From positions 1-35,863 of the forward strand of contig JAEDJL010000020.1 in NCBI GenBank assembly GCA_016296345.1: a stretch of 35,863 bases of DNA. Direction: 5' to 3'. This document shows, in pieces, positions 24,037 to 32,900 of this stretch; position 1 is the stretch's first letter, and each line of letters begins with the position of its first letter. Origin of the DNA: Bacteroidales bacterium. Its GTDB lineage: Bacteria > Bacteroidota > Bacteroidia > Bacteroidales > P3. The notes beneath the pieces were generated by a model. The model was not told the DNA's origin, searched no databases, and saw only the letters and a list, made by a program, of their open reading frames with translations. The position numbers and the translations under genes are program-made.

Positions 24037-24075
24037 TCAATGCCATTGAGGGGGGGGGTAATTGTTACGCTTCAT
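24037..24075 (-). other. Short upstream frame with a nine-C tract; candidate phase-variable zorA start
   Basis: On the coding strand ATG at 24075 begins MKRNNYPPPQWH and hits TGA at 24037-24039. The tract of nine C's lies at 24050-24058. Removing one C puts this ATG in frame with zorA, adding 16 residues. The -7 box at 24107-24114 places transcription start about 25 nt before this ATG, a more usual leader than the 74 nt to the internal zorA ATG at 24026. Slipped-strand control, a miscounted homopolymer in the assembly, or a translational leader are all possible. Confidence 0.5.
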
Positions 24076-24106
24076 GTCTTCTTTTTTTTGTTGGTTTTCA
24101 GATTTG

Positions 24107-24114
24107 CAAAGATA
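24107..24114 (-). promoter_or_regulatory. -7 box for the Zorya operon
   Basis: The minus strand reads TATCTTTG, a match to TAnnTTTG. A TTTG lies upstream at 24137-24140 with a 22-nt spacer, slightly longer than the usual 19-20. Confidence 0.5.
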
Positions 24115-24234
24115 TGCAAATTTCGCTTTAATCGTACAAATTGTTCGATAGTTTACGCAAAACTGTCTCTGTATTGGTGAATAGTGAATTAACGCTTTTG
24201 CCCTTTTGGGGCGTATAATGCAGAGTGTTGCTTA

Positions 24235-24264
24235 CTCGGGGCGACGCTTTCGCTCAGCCCCGAG
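24235..24264. repeat. GC-rich hairpin
   Basis: CTCGGGGC at 24235-24242 and GCCCCGAG at 24257-24264 form an 8-bp stem with a 14-nt loop. A second GCCCGAG copy follows at 24286-24292. No T-tract follows. Confidence 0.5.
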
Positions 24265-24342
24265 CTGAGTGCTTTCGGACTTTCAGCCCGAGGGTAGAGC
24301 GAAATGGCGTTTTGCAAAAATAAGTCGGCGTTTTGGTCGGAT

Positions 24343-24384
24343 AAAACGGTGTTTTATTTTGTCAAAACGGCGATTTATTTTGCC
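24343..24384 (+). repeat. Tandem 21-bp repeat, two copies
   Basis: AAAACGGTGTTTT... at 24343-24363 and AAAACGGCGATTT... at 24364-24384 are 18 of 21 identical and adjoin directly. Partial, more diverged versions containing GGCGTTTT occur on both sides. Confidence 0.5.
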
Positions 24385-24468
24385 AAAAATATCGACTTTT
24401 TCAGGGCGTTTTCAAGCGAAAAAATCGCCTTTGTAACTATCTGATTTTCAAATCGCTCATTTTTACAC

Positions 24469-24511
24469 AAAAAAAACGCCGTTTTCTCACCAAAAAAACG
24501 GCGTTTTTTTT
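24469..24511. terminator. Bidirectional terminator-like hairpin with A and T tracts
   Basis: Eight A's plus CGCCG plus four T's (24469-24485) pair with four A's, CGGCG and eight T's (24495-24511) to make a 17-bp stem with a 9-nt loop. A T-tract is available on both strands, so it could end transcription in both directions, separating the Zorya region from the metal operon side. Confidence 0.65.
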
Positions 24512-24771
24512 TAGCATATCAAAAAGTGGGTTTTTTGCAGCGAAAAAACAGCGAAAAAACACGAAGAAAAATAGGACGTTTTTGCTCTTTTTTGTTTCAG
24601 CCAAACAAAGACAGGACGCCCTGTGGCGACATAGGAATACTTGTTTTGCAAAGCAATTCTGTCACAAAAAAAAGATAAACGGATGTCCGTACCTTGAAGG
24701 GTAAGTCTGCAATTATCCTTTGCGTAGAGCGAAGCGGCACGCAGGTTAAGCAATCCCAAGTAGTTTTTCAC
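24511..24771 (-). CDS. Doubtful 86-residue hypothetical protein
   Basis: An open frame with a GTG start at 24771 and a stop at the edge of the terminator-like hairpin. The predicted protein is basic and hydrophobic at the end (QKRAKTSYFSSCFFAVFSL) with no recognised domain and no -7 box that I can see. It could be a short spurious frame or a fragment of an inactivated mobile element. I include it only because it is the longest frame in an otherwise empty 800 bp. Confidence 0.2.
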   Translation of the reverse strand: MKNYLGLLNLRAASLYAKDNCRLTLQGTDIRLSFFCDRIALQNKYSYVATGRPVFVWLKQKRAKTSYFSSCFFAVFSLQKTHFLIC

Positions 24772-25001
24772 TTAATCATTCTATCTCGAAAAAGGGAAAT
24801 AGCCATAATATTCCCAAGTTTGTGGAGAGAAGAATGTGATTACCGACAATTTTTTCTTGTTTCCGGTCGAATTATCAGCTCGTGGAAAGCCTGTGTTTCA
24901 AGAAGTTTTTTGTTTGTTGAGTGATAACACCGGTTGCGACTGTGAAAATGTGGCAAAGGTTTGTATTGAGTGAAGTTGATTTGAGGTCAAACGGAGAAGG
25001 A

Positions 25002-25565
25002 TTATAATTCGTCAAGCGACACACGGGAACGGTTGTCCAATTTGCGAAATGCTTTGGGAGACATACCGGTAAATTGCTTGAACTGTGCAGCAAAATGAGC
25101 CGGAGAGCTGTATCCCAAATGGTAGGCAATTTCGCTTATTGAAGTTACGCTGTAACATAAGAGTTCTTTTGCATACTCAATGCGATGACGTATGGCATAG
25201 TGTTCAATAGTCATGCCTTTTACCTGACTGAATAGTTTGCTCAAACTGCTATAATCTTTGCAAATTTTGCCACTGACATATGCTGATAATTTAGGTCTGT
25301 CTTCGGTCATTCGCACCCACTGAAGCACAGCTACTCTTATGGCTTCGACAATGCAGGCATCAGGGTCATCGAGCAGTTCAAATCCTTGTTCTTTTAATTT
25401 CTCTGACAGCAATTCTGTTTCTTTATTGCCGAGAGACTCTGCAATCGTGGCACCACCAAGGTGGATTTCCACGACTGTAAGCCTCATCGATTCGAGAATT
25501 GTCCTCATTGCATTGATGCAGCGAGGGCAACACATATTCTTTATGTGTATTTTCGTTCCTCTCAT
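25002..25565 (-). CDS. AraC-family regulator with N-terminal HMA-like metal-binding motif
   Basis: A 187-residue predicted transcription regulator. The N-terminus (about 1-65) is ferredoxin-like, similar to heavy-metal-associated domains, with NMCCPRC (a CxxC) near residues 10-16; the C-terminal 100 residues form an AraC-type double helix-turn-helix, including TSISEIAYHLGYSSPAHFAAQFKQ (helix two) and GMSPKAFRK. Related proteins with an HMA-like start lie next to copper exporters in Bacteroidetes. I chose the ATG at 25565, which overlaps the exporter stop as ATGA, over a longer frame at 25577. Probably it binds Cu or Zn and controls the exporter operon. The metal and operator are not known. 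Confidence 0.85.
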   Translation of the reverse strand: MRGTKIHIKNMCCPRCINAMRTILESMRLTVVEIHLGGATIAESLGNKETELLSEKLKEQGFELLDDPDACIVEAIRVAVLQWVRMTEDRPKLSAYVSGKICKDYSSLSKLFSQVKGMTIEHYAIRHRIEYAKELLCYSVTSISEIAYHLGYSSPAHFAAQFKQFTGMSPKAFRKLDNRSRVSLDEL

Positions 25566-26866
25566 TTTGCAGAGCAAGTAAATCCGATTTCTTCTATTGC
25601 TTTGCAGACATCTTCAAGTGAAAACTCTCCTTCTACAACGGCTTTTTTGCTGTCCAAATCTACTGAAACGGATGTAACGCCTTTTACCGAGAGAACAGCT
25701 TTCTCGACAGACATACGGCAATGATTGCACGACATACCGTTGATGACAAATGTTTGTTTCATTGGATTATTGGAATTAATGTTTGTTTCAGATGACGTAT
25801 TGTTTTGATTGATACTGAATTTTTTGTTGTTTCTGAATCGGCGGAGAACCAATGCATTGACCAACAAAACAAATAGCAGTATCGCACAGCAAGAGGCAAA
25901 CAGACTGCTTTCGGTTTCGCAACATACATCGTTTGCAACAAGGTTGGAGATAAACCATTCTCTTGGCAACAGATAGTCGATGGCAAGACCGAATCCGACA
26001 GCTCCCAAAATAATTGAAAAAAGATATACAATCAATGTGCGTTTGCCCATTACCTTGCTTACTACCAATACACTTGCCATGCTGCATGCAGGACCTGCCA
26101 TTAATAATACAAGTGCTGCTCCGGGCGTAAGACCTTTCATCATCAATGCAACTGCAATCGGGATACTGCCTGTGGCACACAGATACATTGGAATGGATAT
26201 ACATAACACCAACAGCATGGAGGTGAAACTGTTGTCTTTGAAAATCTCAAAGTAGGAGTCAGGTACAAAGATTGTTATCAATCCTGCAACTGAAAGACCG
26301 ATGACAAGCCATTTTCCTACGCTTTCCATCATGTCGATATAGGCATAGTGAAGAGTTTCCTTTATTTTGCCGGCAAACGACGTTGATGTTTTCTTCTGTT
26401 CTTCATTATAATGTTTTCCGTCATTGTCATAATGTGGCAATTCATTCTTGCATACAATTTTTCCTGCTCCTTTGTTTCCTTCTGTAATATTGACCATTTC
26501 CCCTCCAAAAAGAGCAGTGGCAAGAGCGGCAACGGGTCTGATAATGGCAAATGGCAGTCCCATCAATGAGAATGTGGCGATTATGGAATCAATGCCTGTC
26601 TGTGGCGTGGCAATAAGGAAAGAAACTGTTGCACCTTTGCTGGCTCCCTCACGTCGAAGGGACATTGCCGTCGGAAGTACGCCGCACGAGCAGAGCGGAA
26701 GCGGAATACCGAAGAGTGCCGCAAGAATTACGCTCCTCATATTTGGTTTGGCAAGATATTTACTATATATATCACCCGGTATAAAGGCATGCATCACACC
26801 TGCCAACAAGAAACCCATCAACAAGTAAGGGGACATTTCTTGTACTAAATTGATAAACTGATACAT
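25562..26866 (-). CDS. SO_0444-type Cu/Zn efflux permease with C-terminal HMA domain
   Basis: A 434-residue inner-membrane exporter predicted to remove Cu or Zn from the cytoplasm. It has two blocks of membrane helices of the permease/ArsP (DUF318) fold. The first carries FGIPLPLCSCGVLPTAMSLRREGASKGA (metal-binding CSC); the second carries CISIPMYLCATGSIPIAVALMMKGLTPGAALVLLMAGPA. A His-poor, acidic loop joins the blocks. The last 65 residues (about 370-434) are an HMA domain with NGMSCNHC, which hands metal to the transporter. It has a -7 box upstream, and its stop overlaps the regulator start. Family identity is firm; the metal choice is inferred. Confidence 0.9.
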   Translation of the reverse strand: MYQFINLVQEMSPYLLMGFLLAGVMHAFIPGDIYSKYLAKPNMRSVILAALFGIPLPLCSCGVLPTAMSLRREGASKGATVSFLIATPQTGIDSIIATFSLMGLPFAIIRPVAALATALFGGEMVNITEGNKGAGKIVCKNELPHYDNDGKHYNEEQKKTSTSFAGKIKETLHYAYIDMMESVGKWLVIGLSVAGLITIFVPDSYFEIFKDNSFTSMLLVLCISIPMYLCATGSIPIAVALMMKGLTPGAALVLLMAGPACSMASVLVVSKVMGKRTLIVYLFSIILGAVGFGLAIDYLLPREWFISNLVANDVCCETESSLFASCCAILLFVLLVNALVLRRFRNNKKFSINQNNTSSETNINSNNPMKQTFVINGMSCNHCRMSVEKAVLSVKGVTSVSVDLDSKKAVVEGEFSLEDVCKAIEEIGFTCSAK

Positions 26867-26896
26867 AACTTCTCAATATTATTACTATTTTGGGTG

Positions 26897-26904
26897 CAAA
26901 ATTA
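26897..26904 (-). promoter_or_regulatory. -7 box for the metal exporter-regulator operon
   Basis: The minus strand reads TAATTTTG, a match to TAnnTTTG, about 31 nt before the exporter ATG. No clear -33 element is found at 19-20 nt. Confidence 0.5.
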
Positions 26905-27067
26905 TTGTAATTATCCCGAGATGAATATCAAAATTATGGATTTCTTTATCCTGATACAAAAGTTTTGTGTTTGCAGAATCATATATTTCTGCCTGTAATC
27001 AAACTCTCAATTCTCGGTTGCAAAGTACAAAACTCATATTTCCAAGTTCGGAGGGCGAAAAGGCAGG

Positions 27068-27127
27068 ATTATCAAAATTTTTTCTTGTTGATAATCCGAT
27101 TATCAAGCGAAGAAATTATTTGATAGT
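27068..27127. repeat. Single TGATAAT-CCG-ATTATCA palindrome with flanking half-sites
   Basis: TGATAATCCGATTATCA at 27089-27105 is flanked by a half-site ATTATCA at 27068-27074 (14 nt away) and TGATAGT at 27121-27127 (15 nt away, one change from TGATAAT). The same order (half-site, about 15 nt, palindrome, about 15 nt, half-site) occurs in larger form at 34527-34675. It lies between mnmG and the exporter operon, which read in the same direction. Confidence 0.75.
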
Positions 27128-27163
27128 GAGAAAATGTATGCTCTGCTTGGCAATAATGACTCT

Positions 27164-29041
27164 CTATCGTGCAAGGTAGATAATCAACACCGACACATCG
27201 GCAGGCGAAACTCCGCTTATTCTTCCTGCCTGACCTATTGTGCGAGGGCGTATCTTGCTTAGTTTCTCCCTTGCTTCAAAAGACAGTGCCTTGATTGCCG
27301 AATAGTCGAAGTTGTCTCTGATGACAAAGTTCTCATACTTGCTCAGACGTTCGGTCATTTCTTCTTCTTTCTTGATGTAGCTCTCGTATTTTATTGCCAC
27401 TTCTGCACATTCTTCAACTTCCGACTGAATATCGCAATCCACATTTTGAATTGCTTTCTGCAAAGACGGAATGCAGCTCTTCATTTGTGCCAAGCTGACC
27501 TGCGGACGCAACATAAGCTGCGAAAGACGTGTCTTTTGCTTGATTTCGGGTGTTCCTGTTTTGGCAAACAAATCATTGACTTGTTCGGGCAAAACGCTTT
27601 CCGACTTGATGAAAGAGACAATCCTTTCGACTTGTTCGTACTTTCGCTCGACTTTTGCCATTCTTTCGTCCGACGCCAAGCCTATTGCATGAGAGCGGGG
27701 TGTAAGTCTTCGGTCGGCATTGTCGCCTCTGAGCAAGATGCGATACTCTGCTCTCGAAGTAAACATACGATAAGGTTCATCTACACCCTTGGTTATCAGG
27801 TCGTCAATCAGCACTCCTATGTATCCTTCGGAGCGTCCTATGATGAAAGGTTCTTGATTTTGCAGGTTGAGATGAGCATTTATTCCTGCAACCAAGCCTT
27901 GTGAGGCAGCTTCTTCGTAACCTGTCGTTCCGTTTATCTGTCCTGCAAAGTACAGACGCTTTACCAACTTGGTTTCCAAGGTGTCTTTGAGCTGGGTAGG
28001 AGGGAAATAGTCGTACTCTATTGCATATCCGGGCTTTTGAATGACAGCTTTTTCAAAGCCTTCTATGTTGTGCAGAGCCTCATATTGCACTTCCAAAGGA
28101 AGAGATGAGGAAAATCCGTTGATGTAATATAGATTGGTGTGTTGTGATTCGGGTTCGATAAAGAGCTGATGTCGGTCTTTGTCCGAAAATCTCTCGATTT
28201 TGTCCTCAATCGACGGACAATAGCGAGGACCTTTTCCTTGTATTCTGCCTGCAAACATTGGCGAAAAGGCAAATCCTTTACGCAAAATGTCGTGTACTTT
28301 GAGATTGGTGTATGCCAAAAAGCAACTTCTCTGTTCGAGTGGCTGCTCTCTTTTGTAGAGGAAAGAGAATTGGTCGGGATTGTCGTCTCCTTTCTGCTCT
28401 TGCAGCTTTGAAAAGTCTATGCTTCTTCCATCAACTCTCATCGGAGTTCCTGTTTTCAGCTTGTCGGTTTCAAACCCTTCGCCTCTCATCTTTTCGGACA
28501 AGTAGTTTGCTCCCTGCTCTCCAATTCTTCCACCCTCAAAATTGACTTCTCCAATGTGTATTCTTCCGCTCAAAAAAGTTCCGTTGGTGAGAATGACAGC
28601 CTTTGCCGCTATTTCCAATCCCAACATTGTCTTCACGCCTTCAACTTGTCCGTTGCGGATAATCAAATCTACAACCTCGTCTTGCCAAAGTTGTACATTG
28701 TTTTTCTGCTCCAAAACTCTTCTCCACGACAAACCGAAAGTGATATTATCTACTTGCGCCCTCGGACTCCACATTGCACAACCCTTGCTTCGGTTAAGCA
28801 TTCTGAATTGCATGGTGTTCATGTCGGTAATCACACCGCTATATCCTCCCAAAGCATCTATTTCTCGCACAATTTGCCCCTTTGCAACTCCTCCCATTGC
28901 AGGATTGCAAGACAACTGTGCTATGTTGTTGAGATTTTGTGTAATCAAAAGAACCTTGGAACCGAGAGTTGAGGCAACGTATGTTGCTTCACAACCTGCG
29001 TGTCCTGCTCCAACCACTATCACGTCAAAGTTTGCGAACAT
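27164..29041 (-). CDS. mnmG: tRNA uridine-5-carboxymethylaminomethyl(34) synthesis enzyme MnmG
   Basis: MnmG (GidA) and MnmE use FAD, NADH and methylene-tetrahydrofolate to modify the wobble uridine of several tRNAs. The N-terminal FAD site is VIVVGAGHAGCEATYVASTLG; then SCNPAMGGVAKGQIVREIDALGG, GRIHIGEVNFEGGRIGEQGA, GTPMRVDGRSIDFS, YFAGQINGTTGYEEAASQGLVAGINAHL and SRAEYRILLRGDNADRRLTP; the C-terminus has QAGRISGVSPADVSVLIIYL. Length 625 is normal. mnmE is not in the window. The gene is the last of a minus-strand series, 17 bp after ybeY. Confidence 0.97.
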   Translation of the reverse strand: MFANFDVIVVGAGHAGCEATYVASTLGSKVLLITQNLNNIAQLSCNPAMGGVAKGQIVREIDALGGYSGVITDMNTMQFRMLNRSKGCAMWSPRAQVDNITFGLSWRRVLEQKNNVQLWQDEVVDLIIRNGQVEGVKTMLGLEIAAKAVILTNGTFLSGRIHIGEVNFEGGRIGEQGANYLSEKMRGEGFETDKLKTGTPMRVDGRSIDFSKLQEQKGDDNPDQFSFLYKREQPLEQRSCFLAYTNLKVHDILRKGFAFSPMFAGRIQGKGPRYCPSIEDKIERFSDKDRHQLFIEPESQHTNLYYINGFSSSLPLEVQYEALHNIEGFEKAVIQKPGYAIEYDYFPPTQLKDTLETKLVKRLYFAGQINGTTGYEEAASQGLVAGINAHLNLQNQEPFIIGRSEGYIGVLIDDLITKGVDEPYRMFTSRAEYRILLRGDNADRRLTPRSHAIGLASDERMAKVERKYEQVERIVSFIKSESVLPEQVNDLFAKTGTPEIKQKTRLSQLMLRPQVSLAQMKSCIPSLQKAIQNVDCDIQSEVEECAEVAIKYESYIKKEEEMTERLSKYENFVIRDNFDYSAIKALSFEAREKLSKIRPRTIGQAGRISGVSPADVSVLIIYLAR

Positions 29042-29058
29042 TGTAATCGGTATTTTTC

Positions 29059-29475
29059 TTATTCGTTCAAAAGTTTGAGTGCCTCATTTTCTGCTTCTCT
29101 CATCTGAGAGGCTTCTTCTTCGCTCTTGTCTTTGAGACCCAAAAGGTGCAAAGCTCCGTGAATAATCACCCTGTGCAACTCTTCTGTTTCGCTCGAGCCG
29201 AAAGCAAGAGCGTTTTCTCTCACTCGGTCGGTGCTTATGAAAATATCGCCGCCGATAAGGTCGTTTTCCACATAGTCAAAGGTGATTACGTCTGTATAAT
29301 AGTCGTGTTGAAGGTATTGTTTGTTCACTTCCAACAGATATTCGTCGTCGCAAAATATGTAAGTGATGTTTCCCGTCTTCTTACCCTTGCTCTCGATAAT
29401 CTGCTTTATCCATTGTTTGATTTTGGTGCGAGATTTGAGAGGGTAGTTTGTTTGAAAAGAAAATTGAATTGCCAT
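29059..29475 (-). CDS. ybeY: rRNA maturation endoribonuclease YbeY
   Basis: YbeY is a metal-dependent endoribonuclease for 16S rRNA 3' end maturation and ribosome quality control. The 138-residue protein has the central ITYIFCDDEYLLEVNKQYL and YYTDVITFDY, and the zinc motif HRVIIHGALHLLGLKDKSEE. Two His of the usual HxxxHxxxxxH are present; the third metal ligand position is Asp, as I remember in other Bacteroidetes YbeY proteins. It is 6 bp from the next gene upstream and 17 bp from mnmG. Confidence 0.93.
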   Translation of the reverse strand: MAIQFSFQTNYPLKSRTKIKQWIKQIIESKGKKTGNITYIFCDDEYLLEVNKQYLQHDYYTDVITFDYVENDLIGGDIFISTDRVRENALAFGSSETEELHRVIIHGALHLLGLKDKSEEEASQMREAENEALKLLNE

Positions 29476-29481
29476 TCTGTT

Positions 29482-29940
29482 TTAAGATTTTACCACTTTG
29501 GCAGCGTTAAAGTACTGTTGAGCCAACTCTTGTCTGCACGAGAGCAACTCGGGTTCAATTCCGTTGATTAGAAAGCTCAATTTTATTCCCTTGTTTTCGG
29601 AAAACAATCTGACTTTGTCCGAAAGCAATCTGACAACCAAGGCATCGGTATTCTCATTTTTGTCGGTTTGTTCGGCTTTTTTCAACAAAGCCTCAAAGGA
29701 AACATCGTTGTTTTCTATCGATATGGTAACTCCTCCCACACATTGCTCAAATCCGAACTTTATTTTCTCGGGTTTCTTGTTTGAAGTGGCGAAAAGAAAA
29801 TCCAAAACCCCTTCTGCGGCAACCGAAATAGTGCCAAAATAGTTGTTTATGTTGTTATCTTGGCAAATATTCTCCAAAAGCTCGGTCAAATCGTCTGTTC
29901 TCTCTACTCTTACCGTCTTGCAAAATGTACTTCTATCCAT
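29482..29940 (-). CDS. Conserved hypothetical protein between DUF4175 gene and ybeY
   Basis: 152 residues, not recognised with certainty. It is soluble and slightly acidic with no signal peptide or membrane helix. It has a helix (about 14-30), a Gly/Val segment (GTISVAAEGVLDFLF) and a second (FGFEQCVGGVTISIENNDVSFEALL), faintly like a degenerate GHKL ATPase of the RsbW kind, but the catalytic N, G1 and G2 boxes are not evident. Tight packing (6 bp to ybeY, 15 bp from the DUF4175 gene) implies co-transcription. I would not assign a function. Confidence 0.75.
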   Translation of the reverse strand: MDRSTFCKTVRVERTDDLTELLENICQDNNINNYFGTISVAAEGVLDFLFATSNKKPEKIKFGFEQCVGGVTISIENNDVSFEALLKKAEQTDKNENTDALVVRLLSDKVRLFSENKGIKLSFLINGIEPELLSCRQELAQQYFNAAKVVKS

Positions 29941-29955
29941 TCTAAATTACGTTTT

Positions 29956-32900
29956 TCACATTTTATTTGAGCCGCTTTTGTAAAAATAGTCATTAACCTT
30001 CTGTTTGTAGAAAGGAGAATAGACTGCAGGGATTTGTTTGAACAATTCCATTTCCCTGTTTTTGAGCTTTTCAAACTCAATCAAATCTTTGGGAGGCGTT
30101 TTTGCCTTATCCTTTCCCTCGTTTGACTTTCGCTTGTTGTCTTCGCCCTGTTTTTTCTCCGCTTTCTCAAACTCCAACATACGGGTCAAAATATTCGCCT
30201 GACGATTTATAGTTTGGCGGCTTATGGACTTATTTACGATTTCTTTTTCCGTTTGTTCCATTTGGCGTTGCATTTCTTCCAATTTTTTATTTGCTTTTCC
30301 GCCCGAAGCTCTTTTTGCTTCGTCTGCCGCCTGTTTGAGCATTTTTCTTATCATCTCTTGTTGAGCTGCTGCCTTTGCCAACTGTTCGTTGAGTTTTGCA
30401 CCCTCTCCGATTTTCGGATTGCCGTTGTTTTTTTGTTTTTCAAGCTCTTTTTGCAGCCTTTCGAGTTCTTTGTTGAGGGCTTGTTGCATTTGTTGCATGG
30501 TTTGAGGGTTTCCGCTTTTGCCTTGCGAAGGATTGCTGCATTGCTTTTGAGGTCTGCCCTTGGAGTTTCGGCTTTGTTGCTGCTGTTGTTTTTTCATGTT
30601 TTCAATCGATTCGGTAAGCATGAGAGCCAAATTGTTCATCGAACTCATTGCATACTGCTGTGAAGAGCTTGCAGAGGAGTTTTTGTGTTCCGAATAGTGG
30701 ACTTGGTTGTATCTTAACAGAGATTCCATGGCTTTGTTCAAGTGATTGTCAATCTGAGTAAGCTCCTGATTTATCATATTGCCCACCTGAGGCTGACGTT
30801 TGCTCATTGCAAACAGACTGTCCTGCAACATTTTCATGCCTTCCTTGATATTGTTCTGCTTGCGAATGATATTTTGGTATTCGCTTTCGGAAACCTTGGT
30901 GATTTTGGTCTTTTTTATTAGCTCTTCTTGCTGCATTGACAGTCTCACAAGGTTCTTTAACATCGCTCTTACCTGCTCTATGTCTTCGCCAAGTTGCTCT
31001 TGGTTCTCTTGCTGTTGCTCTTCGGATAATTGTTGAGCCATTTGCTGCATTTGTTCTGCTGCATTTTGCATATTTTGGCGGGCTTTTTGTTTCTTGTTTT
31101 TCTCTATGTTGTCTTTTGCCTGCTTTTGTTGCTGATTGATTTGGCTCTCTTGTTCTTGGTTTCGCTGCATTTGTTCGCTCAACTCTCTTTTTTGCTTCTC
31201 TATTTCGGAGAGTTTGTCTTGCTGGGAGCGAAATTCCTCATTCAACTTTTGTTGTTGTTTGGCTGTTTCTTCGTTTGATTGAGAGTTTATCTTGTCTGCC
31301 AAGTCTTTTTGCTCTTTTGCCAAGTCTTCAAGCCTCTCTATGACCTCGGAAGTTTTCTTTTCAATCTCAAATCGCTTGAACATCTCTATGTTTCTGTCCA
31401 ACTGTTTGCTTACGTCTTGGTTTGACATCTTGATGTTTTGAAGAGCTTCGTTGAGCTTTTGCTTGTCTATGTTCTCGTTTGTGAGCTTTTGGATTTCTTC
31501 CAACATCTTTTTCATGTCTTTGTCCATAAGTTGGTCAAACAATTCTTCCAACTCTTTTTGCTTTTCGAGAATGTCGGAGTTTTCTTTCGCAAAAGCCTCG
31601 TCTATTCGGTTGTTTTCTTGCAATCGTTCTTTTATCTGTTCGATTTTTTCTTGCAGTTCTTTCTGCTTTTCGGCAAGTTCTTTGAGTTGTTTCTTATCCT
31701 GCCATGCAAGTTCTTTCTTTTCAATCAGTTTGCGGTTAAGTTCGTCAATTTGTTTTTGCAGTTGCTTAATTTCGCTTATCAGTTGTTCGCTTTCAGACTT
31801 TAATTGTTCGGAATTGTTGTCTCTCATTTCTTCCAATTCTTTCTTGCTCGGATTTTTCAAAGTAAAGACCGTGCTTTTGCTGCTCTTAAATCCGCTTACT
31901 GCATCGTTGTCCCACACCTGAAAGAAGTACTCCAAGTTCTCTCCTTCGGGCAGAGTTATTCCTTCAAGGTCGCAATAGTGATAAAATTCCTGCACATTCT
32001 CGCTTTGAGTTACTTCCAAATTGTCTTTGTGAAGCACAACCGTCTTGTTGTTTTCTTTTTTGGTGATGAAGAAACAGAGCTTTGAAAAACCATAGTCGTC
32101 TTTTATCTGTCCTCTAAACAAGATACGCTTTGGCAAAAGGCTGTCTCGCTGCTCCAAAACGGCAATTTGCGGAAATAAATCGGCGTTTGAAAAAATCGAA
32201 AAGCCCAAAGAATCGGCATAGTCGGTAAATTGGTTGCTTGTTGTGATACAAAGCTCTGTGTCTTTGCCTACTATTTGTTTGTATTGTGCTTTTCCTTTTT
32301 TGTCGATAGGGAGATTTACTCTCTTGTTGTCAAAAGAAATTGTGAGTTTGTCGGCATCTTTTGTCTGAATGTTCCAAACAATGGTCGAGCCTTTCGGCAC
32401 ACTGATGTTGTTTATGCCCGAAAGCTCTTCGGATTTCAGCTTTGTGTAAGAGGGATAAACAACACTTGCACTTACCGATGTCAAGATTGGTTTGGGGCTT
32501 ACTTCAACAGTGTAAGGTCGGCTCTCAATTCCTGCTGCCGAAAAGACCACAATGCAGTTCTTGTTTATGTGTTTGAGTTCGTAAGAAAAAAGGTTTTTGC
32601 TCTCCTTTTTCATCGAAAAGCTCTGTCCGTCGATGATTATTTCGGCTTGTTCGGGAAGTGCTTTGCCCGAAACTTTGACTCTCAGTGTCAGGTCTGCTTG
32701 TTGCAAAACTTTGAGTGAGCGGTTTTGAAGCTCAAAAGAGAAAGGTGCAGGCTTTTCAAAGTAAGTGGAGTGGTTGATGTAGCGAAGCGCAGGCTCGGAA
32801 AGAAAATTTGGAAAAATGATTGCAATCAATGCCAGCAACACCACAAGCAAACAGGCGACTTTTGCTGCTTTTTTTGCTTTCTTTTTATCGATTGCCTTGC

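Larger units (their letters stand above)
24181..25001. other. AT-rich intergenic region with repeats and no convincing gene
   Basis: About 820 bp between the Zorya promoter and the metal regulator. It holds GC-rich inverted repeats near 24235-24264, a short tandem repeat at 24343-24384, repeated GGCGTTTT/AAAACGGCG motifs and a terminator-like hairpin at 24469-24511. Reading frames are short and broken, apart from one 86-codon frame noted separately. It looks like decayed or insertion-prone DNA next to a defence operon. Confidence 0.5.

Noticed and set aside
27089..27105. The palindrome after mnmG as an intrinsic terminator
   Set aside because: The stem is AT-only at its base, and no T-tract follows on the minus strand; it matches the separate operator-like array better.
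30214..31803. Phe/Leu/Cys-rich plus-strand frames opposite the DUF4175 gene
   Set aside because: They look like membrane proteins only because Lys/Gln/Glu codons read backwards give Phe/Leu/Cys; the minus-strand gene explains them.
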